Shown: positions 23,493 to 29,883 of the stretch, in pieces
Position numbering within the stretch: position 1 is the stretch's first letter
Layout of the letters: each line of letters opens with the position of its first letter
Assembly (NCBI GenBank): GCA_028712845.1
Contig: JAQTPO010000007.1
Coordinates: 1 to 29,883 of the forward strand
Source: Dehalococcoidales bacterium
GTDB lineage: Bacteria; Chloroflexota; Dehalococcoidia; Dehalococcoidales; Fen-1064
Length of the DNA: 29,883 bases
Direction: 5' to 3'
Notes under the pieces: model-generated
What the model was told of the DNA's origin: nothing
The model's database searches: none
What the model saw: only the letters and a program-made list of their open reading frames with translations
Made by a program: the position numbers and the translations under genes

Positions 23493-24590
23493 CTATTTCT
23501 TTGGCGGCGTTTTTTTCCATACCCAGCTTCTTGCTATTATAAATCTAACAATGAACACGACAAATATTGCCAGAGCCGCAGCAGGTATCGGTGCTAAATT
23601 ACCGTATTCTACCAGAATAAACAGCAGCCCCATATCCAGAAGTAGTGTGCCAAGTCCCATAAACAGGTAACGACCAATGCCTGCTTTTTGTTCGCTCCAA
23701 CCCTTAAACGTCCATGCACGGTTCATCAGATAATTGCTTATTATTGCAACAAGTGATGATACTACAAAGGGCGGAAGATAATAAGGCTGGTCTTTCCCGA
23801 ATTGATTGAATTCGAATGTCCGAAGAGACGGGAGAAGTGTTAGAAGACTGTACAGTGCGATGTTTATCACATAGCCAATGCCACCGACAATCATGAAGTT
23901 GAGGATTTGAAACTTATACAAATAGAGACGTACCAGTTGCTGCAGGTATTGCCAGATGATGCGCCGTGATAGTTTTGAAGAACCGCGGGCGCGCAGAGCA
24001 AAGGTGTACGGGACCTCGGTCACTGACTTGAATTGATTGCGTATCAGGATTTCCAGCCCGATTTTCCAGCCGAGAGGATTTAATAATGCGGGGTTTACGG
24101 CGGAGCGTTTGAAGGCGAAGAAGCCGCTCATACGGTCTTTTACCTTGAATGCTAACGGTAGCGCCAGCAGGTTGGCGACCAGGGACACGGTTCTTCTCGT
24201 TAGCGGCCATTTGCCGGGACTCCCGCCTTTGATATAGCGCGATGCCATCACGAAATCATGATTTTCCAGGGTTTTGAGCATATCCGGCAGGACTTCCGGC
24301 GGGTGTTGCAGGTCGGCATCCATCACTGCTACCATCTCCCCGTTCGCCTGTGAAAGCCCGTCCACAACAGCTGATGCCAGTCCTCTCTTATTTTTGCGGA
24401 CAATTACCTTAACAGGGTATTTGCCGGTCAGACCTGAAGCAAGCCCGGCGGTGCCGTCCTTGCTGTCATCATCGATAAAGACAATTTCGTAATTATACTT
24501 CGCTAAACTGCTGTGTATTCTCTCAACCAGGGGGATAATATTATCCTTTTCATTAAAAGTAGGGATTATTATTGAGATAGTCTTATCCAT
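23493..24590 (-). CDS. Polyprenyl-phosphate glycosyltransferase: GT2 domain fused to GtrA domain
   Basis: A 365-residue protein. N-terminal GT-A domain (about 4-215) of the dolichol-phosphate-mannose synthase type: IIIPTFNEKDN (7-17), FIDDDSKDGT (38-47), the metal-binding DAD (91-93, VMDADLQHPPE), and RGSSKLSRR (202-210). C-terminal GtrA domain (about 228-360) with four hydrophobic segments and the conserved NFMIVGGIGYVIN (231-243), ISNYLMNRAWTF (284-295) and RFIIARSWVW (349-358). It is expected to link a nucleotide-sugar to polyprenyl phosphate at the membrane; GtrA is thought to help move the lipid-sugar across. The start ATG 24590 has AGGAG ten bases upstream; an earlier in-frame start at 24647 overlaps the promoter and has no domain support. 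Confidence 0.92.
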   Translation of the reverse strand: MDKTISIIIPTFNEKDNIIPLVERIHSSLAKYNYEIVFIDDDSKDGTAGLASGLTGKYPVKVIVRKNKRGLASAVVDGLSQANGEMVAVMDADLQHPPEVLPDMLKTLENHDFVMASRYIKGGSPGKWPLTRRTVSLVANLLALPLAFKVKDRMSGFFAFKRSAVNPALLNPLGWKIGLEILIRNQFKSVTEVPYTFALRARGSSKLSRRIIWQYLQQLVRLYLYKFQILNFMIVGGIGYVINIALYSLLTLLPSLRTFEFNQFGKDQPYYLPPFVVSSLVAIISNYLMNRAWTFKGWSEQKAGIGRYLFMGLGTLLLDMGLLFILVEYGNLAPIPAAALAIFVVFIVRFIIARSWVWKKTPPKK

Positions 24591-24637
24591 CGAAAAGTAA
24601 CTCCTGGCGCAGGATTGTCCCGAACAGCTTTGATGAT

Positions 24638-24666
24638 ATTTTAACACATTGAAGGGAAAATGCCAT
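24638..24666 (-). promoter_or_regulatory. Promoter of the GT2/GtrA - PMT gene pair
   Basis: Minus strand: -35 ATGGCA (24666-24661), 17-base spacer, -10 TAAAAT (24643-24638) preceded by TGT, an extended -10. The predicted start is near 24631, leaving a leader of about 40 bases. Confidence 0.5.
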
Positions 24667-24720
24667 TTTCACCCACGCTGAAAAGATGAGCCTTTGCTAA
24701 CTTTATTATCGCAATAATTA

Positions 24721-24729
24721 TGTTATATT
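24721..24729 (+). promoter_or_regulatory. Extended -10 promoter of the histidine kinase
   Basis: TGT then TATATT (24721-24729), with no recognisable -35. The start would be near 24736, giving a leader of about 36 bases that includes the AGGAGG before the ATG at 24772. The surrounding 40 bases are very AT-rich, so other -10 registers are possible. Confidence 0.4.
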
Positions 24730-24771
24730 ATTAACAGCAGATAAGTCCTGAATAATTTTCAGGAGGATATA

Positions 24772-25920
24772 ATGGGCAATAACTCTCCGACAACTAAATT
24801 CCTGCCTGCAATCCGCAGTCTGCCGGTTGAAATTGAAAAAGAGAAGGCGGCGCTGGTTGAAATACCATTTGTGCAGATATTGGTCGATAGCGTCCCGGTA
24901 GCTGTATTGGTATTAGATGGGAACCGTCAGATAGTATTGTCTAATCGCGCTGTTTTGAACTTGGCAGTATTGGCTAATGGTGATGCTGTTCTGGGTATGC
25001 GTCCCGGAGAGCTTCTAAATTGTATTCACGCCAGGGAAACAGAAGGCGGCTGTGGTACCACTGAGTTTTGCCGCGTTTGTGGTGCGGCTAACGCCATCCT
25101 CTCCGCTCAAAAAGGTATTCCGAATATCCAGGAATGCCGGGTCAGTATTATTGGCGGTGATGCCCTCGATTTAAGAGTCTGGACAACCCCTTTTAAGGTT
25201 CGTGGTGACAGCTTTACTATCTTCAGTTTTAGCGATATTACCGATGAAAAGAGACGGCGGGCACTGGAAAGAATTTTCTTCCACGATATTATGAACTCGC
25301 TTTCTGCTGTTAGAGCTATGGCGGAAATCCTAAAGGATGCACAGCCTGATGACATCAGTGAGATGAGTGACATTATTTTTCAAGCCAGTGAGAGAGCTAT
25401 CGGCGGAATCAACTCACAGAAAGAAATTAGCGCCGCCGAAAGTGGCGAGTTGATTCCCAAAATGACTAAATTGAATTCGATTTCTATCTTGCAGGAGATA
25501 ATAGCATTGTACGCAAGACATGAGGTGGCTAAGGATAAAAAACTGGTGCTATCACCGCAATCCGGGGAAATTTCCTTTGTAAGCGATGAGACACTGATTA
25601 CGAGAGTCATCGGGAATATGGTTAAAAATGCGCTGGAAGCTTCAGATGCGGGCGTTGTAGTTACTCTAAAAGCTGAACAGGTAAAAGACAAAGTCCGGTT
25701 CTCCGTGCACAATCCCGGCTTTATCCCGGAGGAAGCTCAGCTTCAGATATTCCAGCGGTCGTTCTCCACCAAGGGTAGAGACCGCGGCCTGGGCACTTAC
25801 AGCATGAGATTACTCAGTGAGAGGTATCTCAAGGGAAGCGTATCTTTCATCTCTTCTGAGAAAAAAGGCACGACTTTTTATGCAGTTTATCCTTTAAACC
25901 TAGAGGGAACCCGTAAATAA
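24772..25920 (+). CDS. Soluble PAS-domain sensor histidine kinase with a cysteine cluster
   Basis: A 382-residue kinase without signal peptide or membrane segments, so a cytoplasmic sensor. Order: PAS domain (about 33-155, DSVPVAVLVLDGNRQIVLSNRA), phosphoacceptor helix with His171 (FFHDIMNSLSAV), and HATPase domain (about 268-378) with N-box NMVKNALEAS (Asn286) and G-box RDRGLGTYSMRLLSE. Within the PAS domain are four cysteines, Cys84, Cys94, Cys100 and Cys103 (spacing CX9CX5CX2C), with Cys122 further on; such a group could hold a metal or an Fe-S cluster, or act as thiol switch. There is no receiver domain and no response regulator nearby (orphan kinase). AGGAGG lies just before the ATG. The URO-D family gene follows after 54 bases. 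Confidence 0.9.
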   Translation: MGNNSPTTKFLPAIRSLPVEIEKEKAALVEIPFVQILVDSVPVAVLVLDGNRQIVLSNRAVLNLAVLANGDAVLGMRPGELLNCIHARETEGGCGTTEFCRVCGAANAILSAQKGIPNIQECRVSIIGGDALDLRVWTTPFKVRGDSFTIFSFSDITDEKRRRALERIFFHDIMNSLSAVRAMAEILKDAQPDDISEMSDIIFQASERAIGGINSQKEISAAESGELIPKMTKLNSISILQEIIALYARHEVAKDKKLVLSPQSGEISFVSDETLITRVIGNMVKNALEASDAGVVVTLKAEQVKDKVRFSVHNPGFIPEEAQLQIFQRSFSTKGRDRGLGTYSMRLLSERYLKGSVSFISSEKKGTTFYAVYPLNLEGTRK

Positions 25921-25974
25921 TAAAAGCAGACACGTATGTCCAGAACATATAGGACTTTCCGGGAGGTTAAGTAG

Positions 25975-27147
25975 ATGCCGGTCAGAGAATGGATGACCCC
26001 TCAACAAAGGGTACTGGCGGCGGTTAAGCTGGAGCCGTACGATCGTGTTCCTGTGGTGCCCTTGCTGGACTTTTCATTTCCTGTCAAACACAAAGGGTTA
26101 TCGCTTGCTCAGGGTATAGCTGATTACTCCGGTTTGGGTTGGCCTGCTATCGTGGATTTGTTTAATGAGGTAGGCGGGTGGGATGGTTTTATTCTCCCCG
26201 GCTGGAGCCAGACACCGAATCCAAACCATCCGTATAGCGGTAAAAGCAACGTTGTTAAACTTCCCGGTAGAGGATTACCGGAAAATGCCATGCCGCAGTT
26301 TGTTGAAGCCGAGTCAATGACCCACCGAGATTATAATAGCATTATCAAGCTCGGATGGAACAGGTGGAGCGAGAAAGTACAGCAAAAAAACAGTAAAATT
26401 CCTCCGGAGAAAGTTATTACCTGGGCGGAACGCCAGATTGCTCAGTACCGGCAAGAAGTACAGACCTGGGGAAAGCGGGGAATTCCGGTTCTGGTCGGAG
26501 CTGTTACTAGTGCTCCCCTGATGACGCTTTCAACTGCCCGCTCGATGAGAAATTTTGCGCTGGATATTCGGCGTATTCCTGATAAAGTCCAGGCGGTGAT
26601 GGATGCGATGACGGATGATTTTATCAACAATGCCATTGAAGTCACCAGACTGACGGGTGTCCCCGGTGTAGCTTTGATACAGGAAAGAGGCGGCGCATCA
26701 TATTTCCCGCTAAAAATATTCGAGCGCTTCGGGATTCCCTACATCAAAAAAATGGTCAGTGCTTTTGCCTCTCAAAATATTATTACGGTACTGCATCTTG
26801 ACCAAGACTGGACGCTCAATTTGCCTTACTTCCGTGAACTACCTGCCAGAATGTGTGTTTGCGAACTGGATGGCAAGACCAATATCTTTGAAGCCGGGCA
26901 AATTCTTAAAAACCATATGTGTATCGCGGGAGATGTGTCTGCGAGCCTTTCTGTCAATGGCACGCCAGCCGATATAGAGGAATATTGTAAGAACCTGATT
27001 GATAAGCTCTCCAAGGAAACAGGCTTCATGTTGAGCACAGGGTGTACTTTCCCGCCCGATGGCAAATTTGAAAATTTTAAAATGATGATTAGGACCGCTA
27101 AAGATTACTACCCGTATGCCCGCAGACCTCCGCCTAAAATCTATTAA
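25975..27147 (+). CDS. Uroporphyrinogen decarboxylase (URO-D) family protein, MtaA-like
   Basis: A 390-residue TIM-barrel protein of the URO-D/MtaA family. True URO-D makes coproporphyrinogen; MtaA and relatives move methyl groups from corrinoid proteins to thiols using zinc. Seen: TPQQRVLAAVKLEPYDRVPVVP (8-29, family N-terminus), GDVSASL (319-325), and the C-terminal STGCTFPPDGKFENF (354-368). At the position of the methyltransferase zinc motif HxC it has His274-Leu-Asp276 (LHLDQD), and Cys357 aligns with the distal cysteine, so zinc could be bound by His/Asp/Cys or not at all. It is unlikely to be haem-synthesis URO-D. GGGAGG is eight bases before the ATG. Probably co-transcribed with the sensor kinase 54 bases upstream. 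Confidence 0.85.
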   Translation: MPVREWMTPQQRVLAAVKLEPYDRVPVVPLLDFSFPVKHKGLSLAQGIADYSGLGWPAIVDLFNEVGGWDGFILPGWSQTPNPNHPYSGKSNVVKLPGRGLPENAMPQFVEAESMTHRDYNSIIKLGWNRWSEKVQQKNSKIPPEKVITWAERQIAQYRQEVQTWGKRGIPVLVGAVTSAPLMTLSTARSMRNFALDIRRIPDKVQAVMDAMTDDFINNAIEVTRLTGVPGVALIQERGGASYFPLKIFERFGIPYIKKMVSAFASQNIITVLHLDQDWTLNLPYFRELPARMCVCELDGKTNIFEAGQILKNHMCIAGDVSASLSVNGTPADIEEYCKNLIDKLSKETGFMLSTGCTFPPDGKFENFKMMIRTAKDYYPYARRPPPKIY

Positions 27148-27164
27148 CTTGTTTGCATTCATTC

Positions 27165-27193
27165 TGGACTTTATTTTCACGCCCGAATATGGT
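27165..27193 (+). promoter_or_regulatory. Candidate promoter of the tRNA cluster
   Basis: -35 TGGACT (27165-27170), 17-base spacer, -10 TATGGT (27188-27193). Each box matches consensus at four of six positions, and the predicted start falls about ten bases before the first tRNA. Placement is convincing, sequence match only fair. Confidence 0.35.
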
Positions 27194-27209
27194 AAATTGG
27201 TTTACGGGT

Positions 27210-27285
27210 AGGAGTGTAGCTCAGTTGGTAGAGCAGTGGTCTCCAAAACCACCGGTCAGGGGTTCGAATCCTCTCACTCCTGCCA
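27210..27285 (+). tRNA. tRNA-Trp (anticodon CCA)
   Basis: 76 bases. Acceptor stem AGGAGTG (27210-27216) pairs with CACTCCT (27275-27281), discriminator G, encoded CCA (27283-27285). Anticodon loop CTCCAAA reads CCA; the T arm contains GGTTCGAATCC. First of five tRNA genes in the same direction. Confidence 0.95.
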
Positions 27286-27309
27286 TTAATTTTGGTAGTT
27301 TTCGGACAC

Positions 27310-27397
27310 GCCGAAGTGGTGGAAGCTGGTAGACACGCCATCTTGAGGGGGTGGTGGGCGAAAGCCTGTGAGGGTTCAAATCCCTCCTTCGGCACCA
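27310..27397 (+). tRNA. tRNA-Leu (anticodon GAG)
   Basis: 88 bases with a long variable arm (class II). Acceptor GCCGAAG (27310-27316) pairs with CTTCGGC (27387-27393), discriminator A, encoded CCA. Anticodon stem CCATC/GGTGG encloses TTGAGGG, reading GAG. Confidence 0.95.
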
Positions 27398-27414
27398 GTA
27401 GATTAACAGTATAG

Positions 27415-27489
27415 GCGGAAGTAGTTCAGTGGTAGAATGCCTCCTTGCCAAGGAGGAGGTCGCGAGTTCGAACCTCGTCTTCCGCTCCA
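27415..27489 (+). tRNA. tRNA-Gly (anticodon GCC)
   Basis: 75 bases. Acceptor GCGGAAG (27415-27421) pairs with CTTCCGC (27479-27485), discriminator T, encoded CCA. Anticodon loop TTGCCAA inside CTCC/GGAG reads GCC. Confidence 0.95.
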
Positions 27490-27494
27490 ATTTA

Positions 27495-27583
27495 GCCGGA
27501 GTGGCGGAATTGGCAGACGCGACAGTCTCAAAAACTGTTGAGAGGCGACTCTCGTGTCGGTTCGACCCCGACCTTCGGCACCA
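27495..27583 (+). tRNA. tRNA-Leu (anticodon CAA)
   Basis: 89 bases with a long variable arm. Acceptor GCCGGAG (27495-27501) pairs with CTTCGGC with one G-T wobble, discriminator A, encoded CCA (27581-27583). Anticodon stem ACAGT/ACTGT encloses CTCAAAA, reading CAA. It begins five bases after the tRNA-Gly end. Confidence 0.95.
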
Positions 27584-27598
27584 TGATGAAACGAATAT

Positions 27599-27672
27599 TG
27601 CCCCGTTGTGTAGCGGTAGCACGGAGGACTTTGAATCCTTTAACCCAGGTTCGAATCCTGGCGGGGCAGCCA
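27599..27672 (+). tRNA. tRNA-Gln (anticodon TTG)
   Basis: 74 bases. Acceptor TGCCCCG (27599-27605) pairs with CGGGGCA (27662-27668), discriminator G, encoded CCA (27670-27672). Anticodon loop CTTTGAA reads TTG. Confidence 0.93.
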
Positions 27673-27686
27673 GAATTGCAAAATTG

Positions 27687-27720
27687 TAGGCTGGGGTAGA
27701 GAAAAAAACCAGCCTATTTT
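27687..27720 (+). terminator. Terminator of the tRNA cluster
   Basis: Perfect 8-base-pair stem TAGGCTGG (27687-27694) and CCAGCCTA (27709-27716) around a 14-base A-rich loop, then TTTT (27717-27720). It begins 15 bases after the tRNA-Gln CCA. The minus-strand carboxylesterase ends just beyond it, so the hairpin may serve both directions, though the minus side lacks a T run. Confidence 0.65.
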
Positions 27721-27756
27721 ATGACTAATCCGCCATTATACTTGACAGTTTTCTCT

Positions 27757-29301
27757 TTACAATAACCAGCGCGGGACTTGATTGATTTCTGAGATTGAAA
27801 GCCATGCAAAACGCTCTTCTGCATACGGGTCTTCTTCCATATAGCATTTTTCCCCGAATGCCATCGTTCTGCGGAGGTCGCCGTAATGCCGCCATTCGCC
27901 GAGGCTTTCACAACTGGGATTGCTTTTACGGGCAAATGCTGACCAGCCATCCTGTATTTTCCGGGAAAGCTCGTCTGCCGTTATTCCTGAACCACTGTAA
28001 CTGGCGTCATTCGTGCCGAAGACAAAACCCACATCTACACCGTGAGCAGCGCCGACATAAGGCAGGGGTGATTTCCAAGTGAACAGATAACTGAAGACGG
28101 TCTGCTCTCGTTCGTGCGCAAGGTCGGAAATTTTAATGACAGGTAGGCGGAACATCTGGTCTGATTCAATAACTGCCAGCAGGTCATAGGGAGTGGTAGG
28201 TTCACCGCGTTTGGTTCGCGCTTTACGGTACGCCTCTATCAATGTCTTGATAATATCGATTTTTTCGGAGGGCATTATTGCCTGGCAGCCTTTCAGCAGC
28301 CCTGCTTCATCCATCTTTTCCAGTTTCTGCTCCGGATTAAGCGCTACCCGCACTCTGGTTTCTTCAAGGGTAGAGCCGATAAGAACAGGAATGCTCCATG
28401 CTGAACCATCGATGATGGAGCGGAGAGGGTCGTCGATAAATACTTTTCCGTCTCTCACCGGGCGCATCGACGTGCTTTTCTTGGGGTTTGCCATTTTTTT
28501 CTTTTGAATCGCCAGAAGCTGTGCGGTCGTTATTTTCCGTATGGCATCGATATCAGCGTTTTTCACCCCCAGGGCTTCCAGAATTTCCTCCCCTTCCTGG
28601 GCGGCATTTTGCGGCATTTCCAGTTTGCAGGCGGCGCTGCTCTGTACGATTGCTTTGTGGAATAAACCGCGTGCCGTAGGTGAAGCAAGGTGCGCATAAA
28701 CACTCCGTCCGCCAGCCGATTCACCGGCTATCGTTACATTTGTAGGGTCGCCGCCAAAAGCCTCGATGTTATCCTTTACCCATTTCATTGCCGCTTGCTG
28801 GTCCAGTATTGCCTGGTTTCCTGTACAGGGGATTCTCCCTTTAGTAGTCTCATTCAGACTCATGAAGCCGAAAATTCCCAGCCGATAGTTGATGGTTACG
28901 ACAACCATATTGCCGCGCGCCGCCAGTTTACTGCCATCATATACAGGTAGTTCACTGCCGCCTGTCGTAAAACCGCCGCCGTGAATCCAGATAAAAACAG
29001 GTCGCAGGGTATTATCGAGACCCGGAGTCCAGATGTTAAGGTAAAGACAATCTTCACTCTGATGTTGCGGTTCGATTGAGCTGAAAACTCCCGGCATGGG
29101 ATTTTGAGGAGCGCTGAGACCGAATTTCTGCGCCGGGCGTACGCCTTGCCACGGTTTTACCGGTTGTGGAGGGAACCAACGAAGGGCACCGACTGGCGGC
29201 TCTGCGTATGGTACGCCTTTGAAAATAAACATTCCCCGCTCTTGATAACCCTCAATCTTGCCTGCCTGTGTATTCACGATAGCTTTACTCTCTGGATTCA
29301 T
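27757..29301 (-). CDS. Type-B carboxylesterase / lipase family
   Basis: A 514-residue alpha/beta hydrolase that splits carboxylic esters; no signal peptide, so cytoplasmic. Seen: family N-terminus TQAGKIEGYQERG (11-23), FKGVPYAEPPVG (27-38), oxyanion hole HGGGF (107-111), nucleophile Ser195 in IAGESAGG, acidic residue Glu313 or Glu314 (GSTLEETR) and His420 (GAAHGVDVGFVFG). The spacing matches p-nitrobenzyl esterase of Bacillus (189/310/399). The ATG at 29301 has AGGGG eight bases upstream; an in-frame TTG at 29334 is possible but has less support. Transcribed alone from a promoter divergent to the DUF3795 gene, and converging on the tRNA cluster. Substrate unknown. Confidence 0.93.
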   Translation of the reverse strand: MNPESKAIVNTQAGKIEGYQERGMFIFKGVPYAEPPVGALRWFPPQPVKPWQGVRPAQKFGLSAPQNPMPGVFSSIEPQHQSEDCLYLNIWTPGLDNTLRPVFIWIHGGGFTTGGSELPVYDGSKLAARGNMVVVTINYRLGIFGFMSLNETTKGRIPCTGNQAILDQQAAMKWVKDNIEAFGGDPTNVTIAGESAGGRSVYAHLASPTARGLFHKAIVQSSAACKLEMPQNAAQEGEEILEALGVKNADIDAIRKITTAQLLAIQKKKMANPKKSTSMRPVRDGKVFIDDPLRSIIDGSAWSIPVLIGSTLEETRVRVALNPEQKLEKMDEAGLLKGCQAIMPSEKIDIIKTLIEAYRKARTKRGEPTTPYDLLAVIESDQMFRLPVIKISDLAHEREQTVFSYLFTWKSPLPYVGAAHGVDVGFVFGTNDASYSGSGITADELSRKIQDGWSAFARKSNPSCESLGEWRHYGDLRRTMAFGEKCYMEEDPYAEERFAWLSISEINQVPRWLL

Positions 29302-29380
29302 GTTCTTTTCCCCTTCATTTTCAGAATTCAGCAATGGCTGTTACCGGTTAGTGCTGTAACTGAATGGTAGCATTGATAAC

Positions 29381-29410
29381 ATTGTAGGTTTTCCTTGATT
29401 TGGTTGTCAA
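29381..29410 (-). promoter_or_regulatory. Promoter of the carboxylesterase gene
   Basis: Minus strand: consensus -35 TTGACA (29410-29405), 18-base spacer, -10 TACAAT (29386-29381). Predicted start near 29374, giving a leader of about 73 bases. It lies five bases from the divergent promoter. Confidence 0.6.
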
Positions 29411-29415
29411 TTATT

Positions 29416-29444
29416 TTGATTGCTTTCGGCTCTACTGATAGAAT
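29416..29444 (+). promoter_or_regulatory. Promoter of the DUF3795 gene
   Basis: -35 TTGATT (29416-29421), 17-base spacer, -10 TAGAAT (29439-29444). Predicted start near 29451, about 29 bases before the ATG. Confidence 0.5.
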
Positions 29445-29479
29445 ACTTTTTGACATTGTGTTATTGGCTTGAGCAAAAG

Positions 29480-29883
29480 ATGAAGGAAGAATTAATCGCT
29501 CCCTGCGGGATGAATTGCGGGGTATGCAGCAGTTACCTCGCTTTTTTCAATGACGTAAAGAAGCAGGGTATCAAAATGTCTTACTGTGCCGGTTGCAGGC
29601 CGAGGGATAAAAAATGCGCCTTTCTCAAGAAGAAATGCCCGCAACTTTTGAATCGGGAGATACAGTATTGCTATGAATGCCGGGATTTTCCTTGCGATCG
29701 ACTGCATCAAATCGATGAACGCTACCGGATTTTTTACAGAATGAGTATGATTGAAAACCTTGAATACATAAAAAAGCACAGCGTCGGACAGTTGCTTGAC
29801 AGGGAAAAGAAAAAATGGCGATGTCCTCAATGCGGTGGAACAGTATGTTGCCATAACGGTATCTGTTTCAAGTGCGGATTAGG
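29480..29883 (+). CDS. DUF3795 cysteine-rich protein with C-terminal zinc ribbon (3' end beyond window)
   Basis: I translated the plus strand from ATG 29480; the frame is open for 134 codons to the right edge. Seen: IAPCGMNCGVCSSYL at the N-terminus and SYCAGCRPRDKKC (Cys36, 39, 46), CPQ (Cys53) and YCYECRDFPC (Cys64, 67, 72), the DUF3795 pattern, then a separate CPQCGGTVCCHNGICFKCG (Cys115 to Cys132), which looks like a zinc-ribbon tail. In all, 16 cysteines in 134 residues. The family is small, frequent in anaerobes, of unknown function and thought to bind metal. Only a weak GAG precedes the ATG. The protein is probably nearly complete at the edge. Confidence 0.82.
   Translation, partial: MKEELIAPCGMNCGVCSSYLAFFNDVKKQGIKMSYCAGCRPRDKKCAFLKKKCPQLLNREIQYCYECRDFPCDRLHQIDERYRIFYRMSMIENLEYIKKHSVGQLLDREKKKWRCPQCGGTVCCHNGICFKCGL

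Noticed and set aside
27210..27760. tRNA cluster as an integration site of a mobile element
   Set aside because: I found no integrase, no direct repeat of a tRNA 3' end in the flanks, and the neighbouring genes look like ordinary chromosomal genes.
1..29883. CRISPR array, toxin-antitoxin or phage-defence island
   Set aside because: No regularly spaced direct repeats and no cas, nuclease, toxin or methylase genes were seen on either strand. The macrodomain gene is alone, without an ADP-ribosyltransferase toxin such as DarT beside it.

Overview
The window reads as chromosomal DNA of an anaerobic bacterium, most probably a Chloroflexota member of class Dehalococcoidia (inference from gene content, no marker gene tree was possible). 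The pointers are an ADP-forming acetyl-CoA synthetase fused to a GNAT domain, an orphan ATP-grasp acyl-CoA synthetase subunit, a uroporphyrinogen-decarboxylase-like methyltransferase homologue, an iron-sulfur flavoprotein, a DUF2851 protein, and an rpsO-pnp-dapB-asd-dapA gene string. Promoters look like ordinary sigma-70 sites, several with exact 17-base spacers, and TTG starts are common. There is no phage, plasmid, CRISPR or insertion-sequence gene.

Layout. 1-6104 (minus strand): the 5' part of a zinc alcohol dehydrogenase cut by the left edge, a PurM/HypE-like ATP-binding protein with its own promoter, a PdxA-family dehydrogenase, and the large ADP-forming acyl-CoA synthetase/GNAT fusion. 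6337-8391 (plus): a PaaK-like adenylate-forming ligase followed 6 bases later by an S51-type serine peptidase. 8432-13664 (minus): rpsO-pnp-dapB-asd-dapA, a tight operon joining ribosomal protein S15 and RNA decay with the aspartate-to-dihydrodipicolinate steps of lysine/DAP synthesis. 13804-15726 (plus): a macrodomain protein ended by a clear terminator, then DUF2851. 15958-16935 (minus): tsaD, probably leaderless. 17257-22106 (plus): a CNNM/CorC-type membrane protein overlapping a DUF2344 protein, tilS, then an acyl-CoA synthetase beta-like protein with an iron-sulfur flavoprotein, ended by a strong terminator. 22235-24590 (minus): a polyprenyl-phosphate sugar synthase (GT2 plus GtrA) and a PMT-type membrane glycosyltransferase, which fit as donor maker and donor user. 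24772-27147 (plus): a soluble PAS histidine kinase with a cysteine cluster and a URO-D family protein. 27210-27672: five tRNA genes (Trp, Leu-GAG, Gly, Leu-CAA, Gln), all with encoded CCA, and a terminator. 27757-29301 (minus): a type-B carboxylesterase, divergent from a cysteine-rich DUF3795 protein cut by the right edge.

Four intergenic spacers carry short inverted-repeat elements; three share inner GGCAATCT / GAGATTGC arms and TTGCGAG- or CGCAATGAC-like ends, and one belongs to a different GTCATTCC type. Most of the window is ordinary housekeeping. The observations best worth following are the lysine-acetyltransferase-like fusion divergent from an AMP-forming ligase that could be its target, the cysteine-cluster sensor kinase directly before a methyltransferase-like gene, and a tryptophan in aspartate-semialdehyde dehydrogenase where the substrate-binding arginine is expected.
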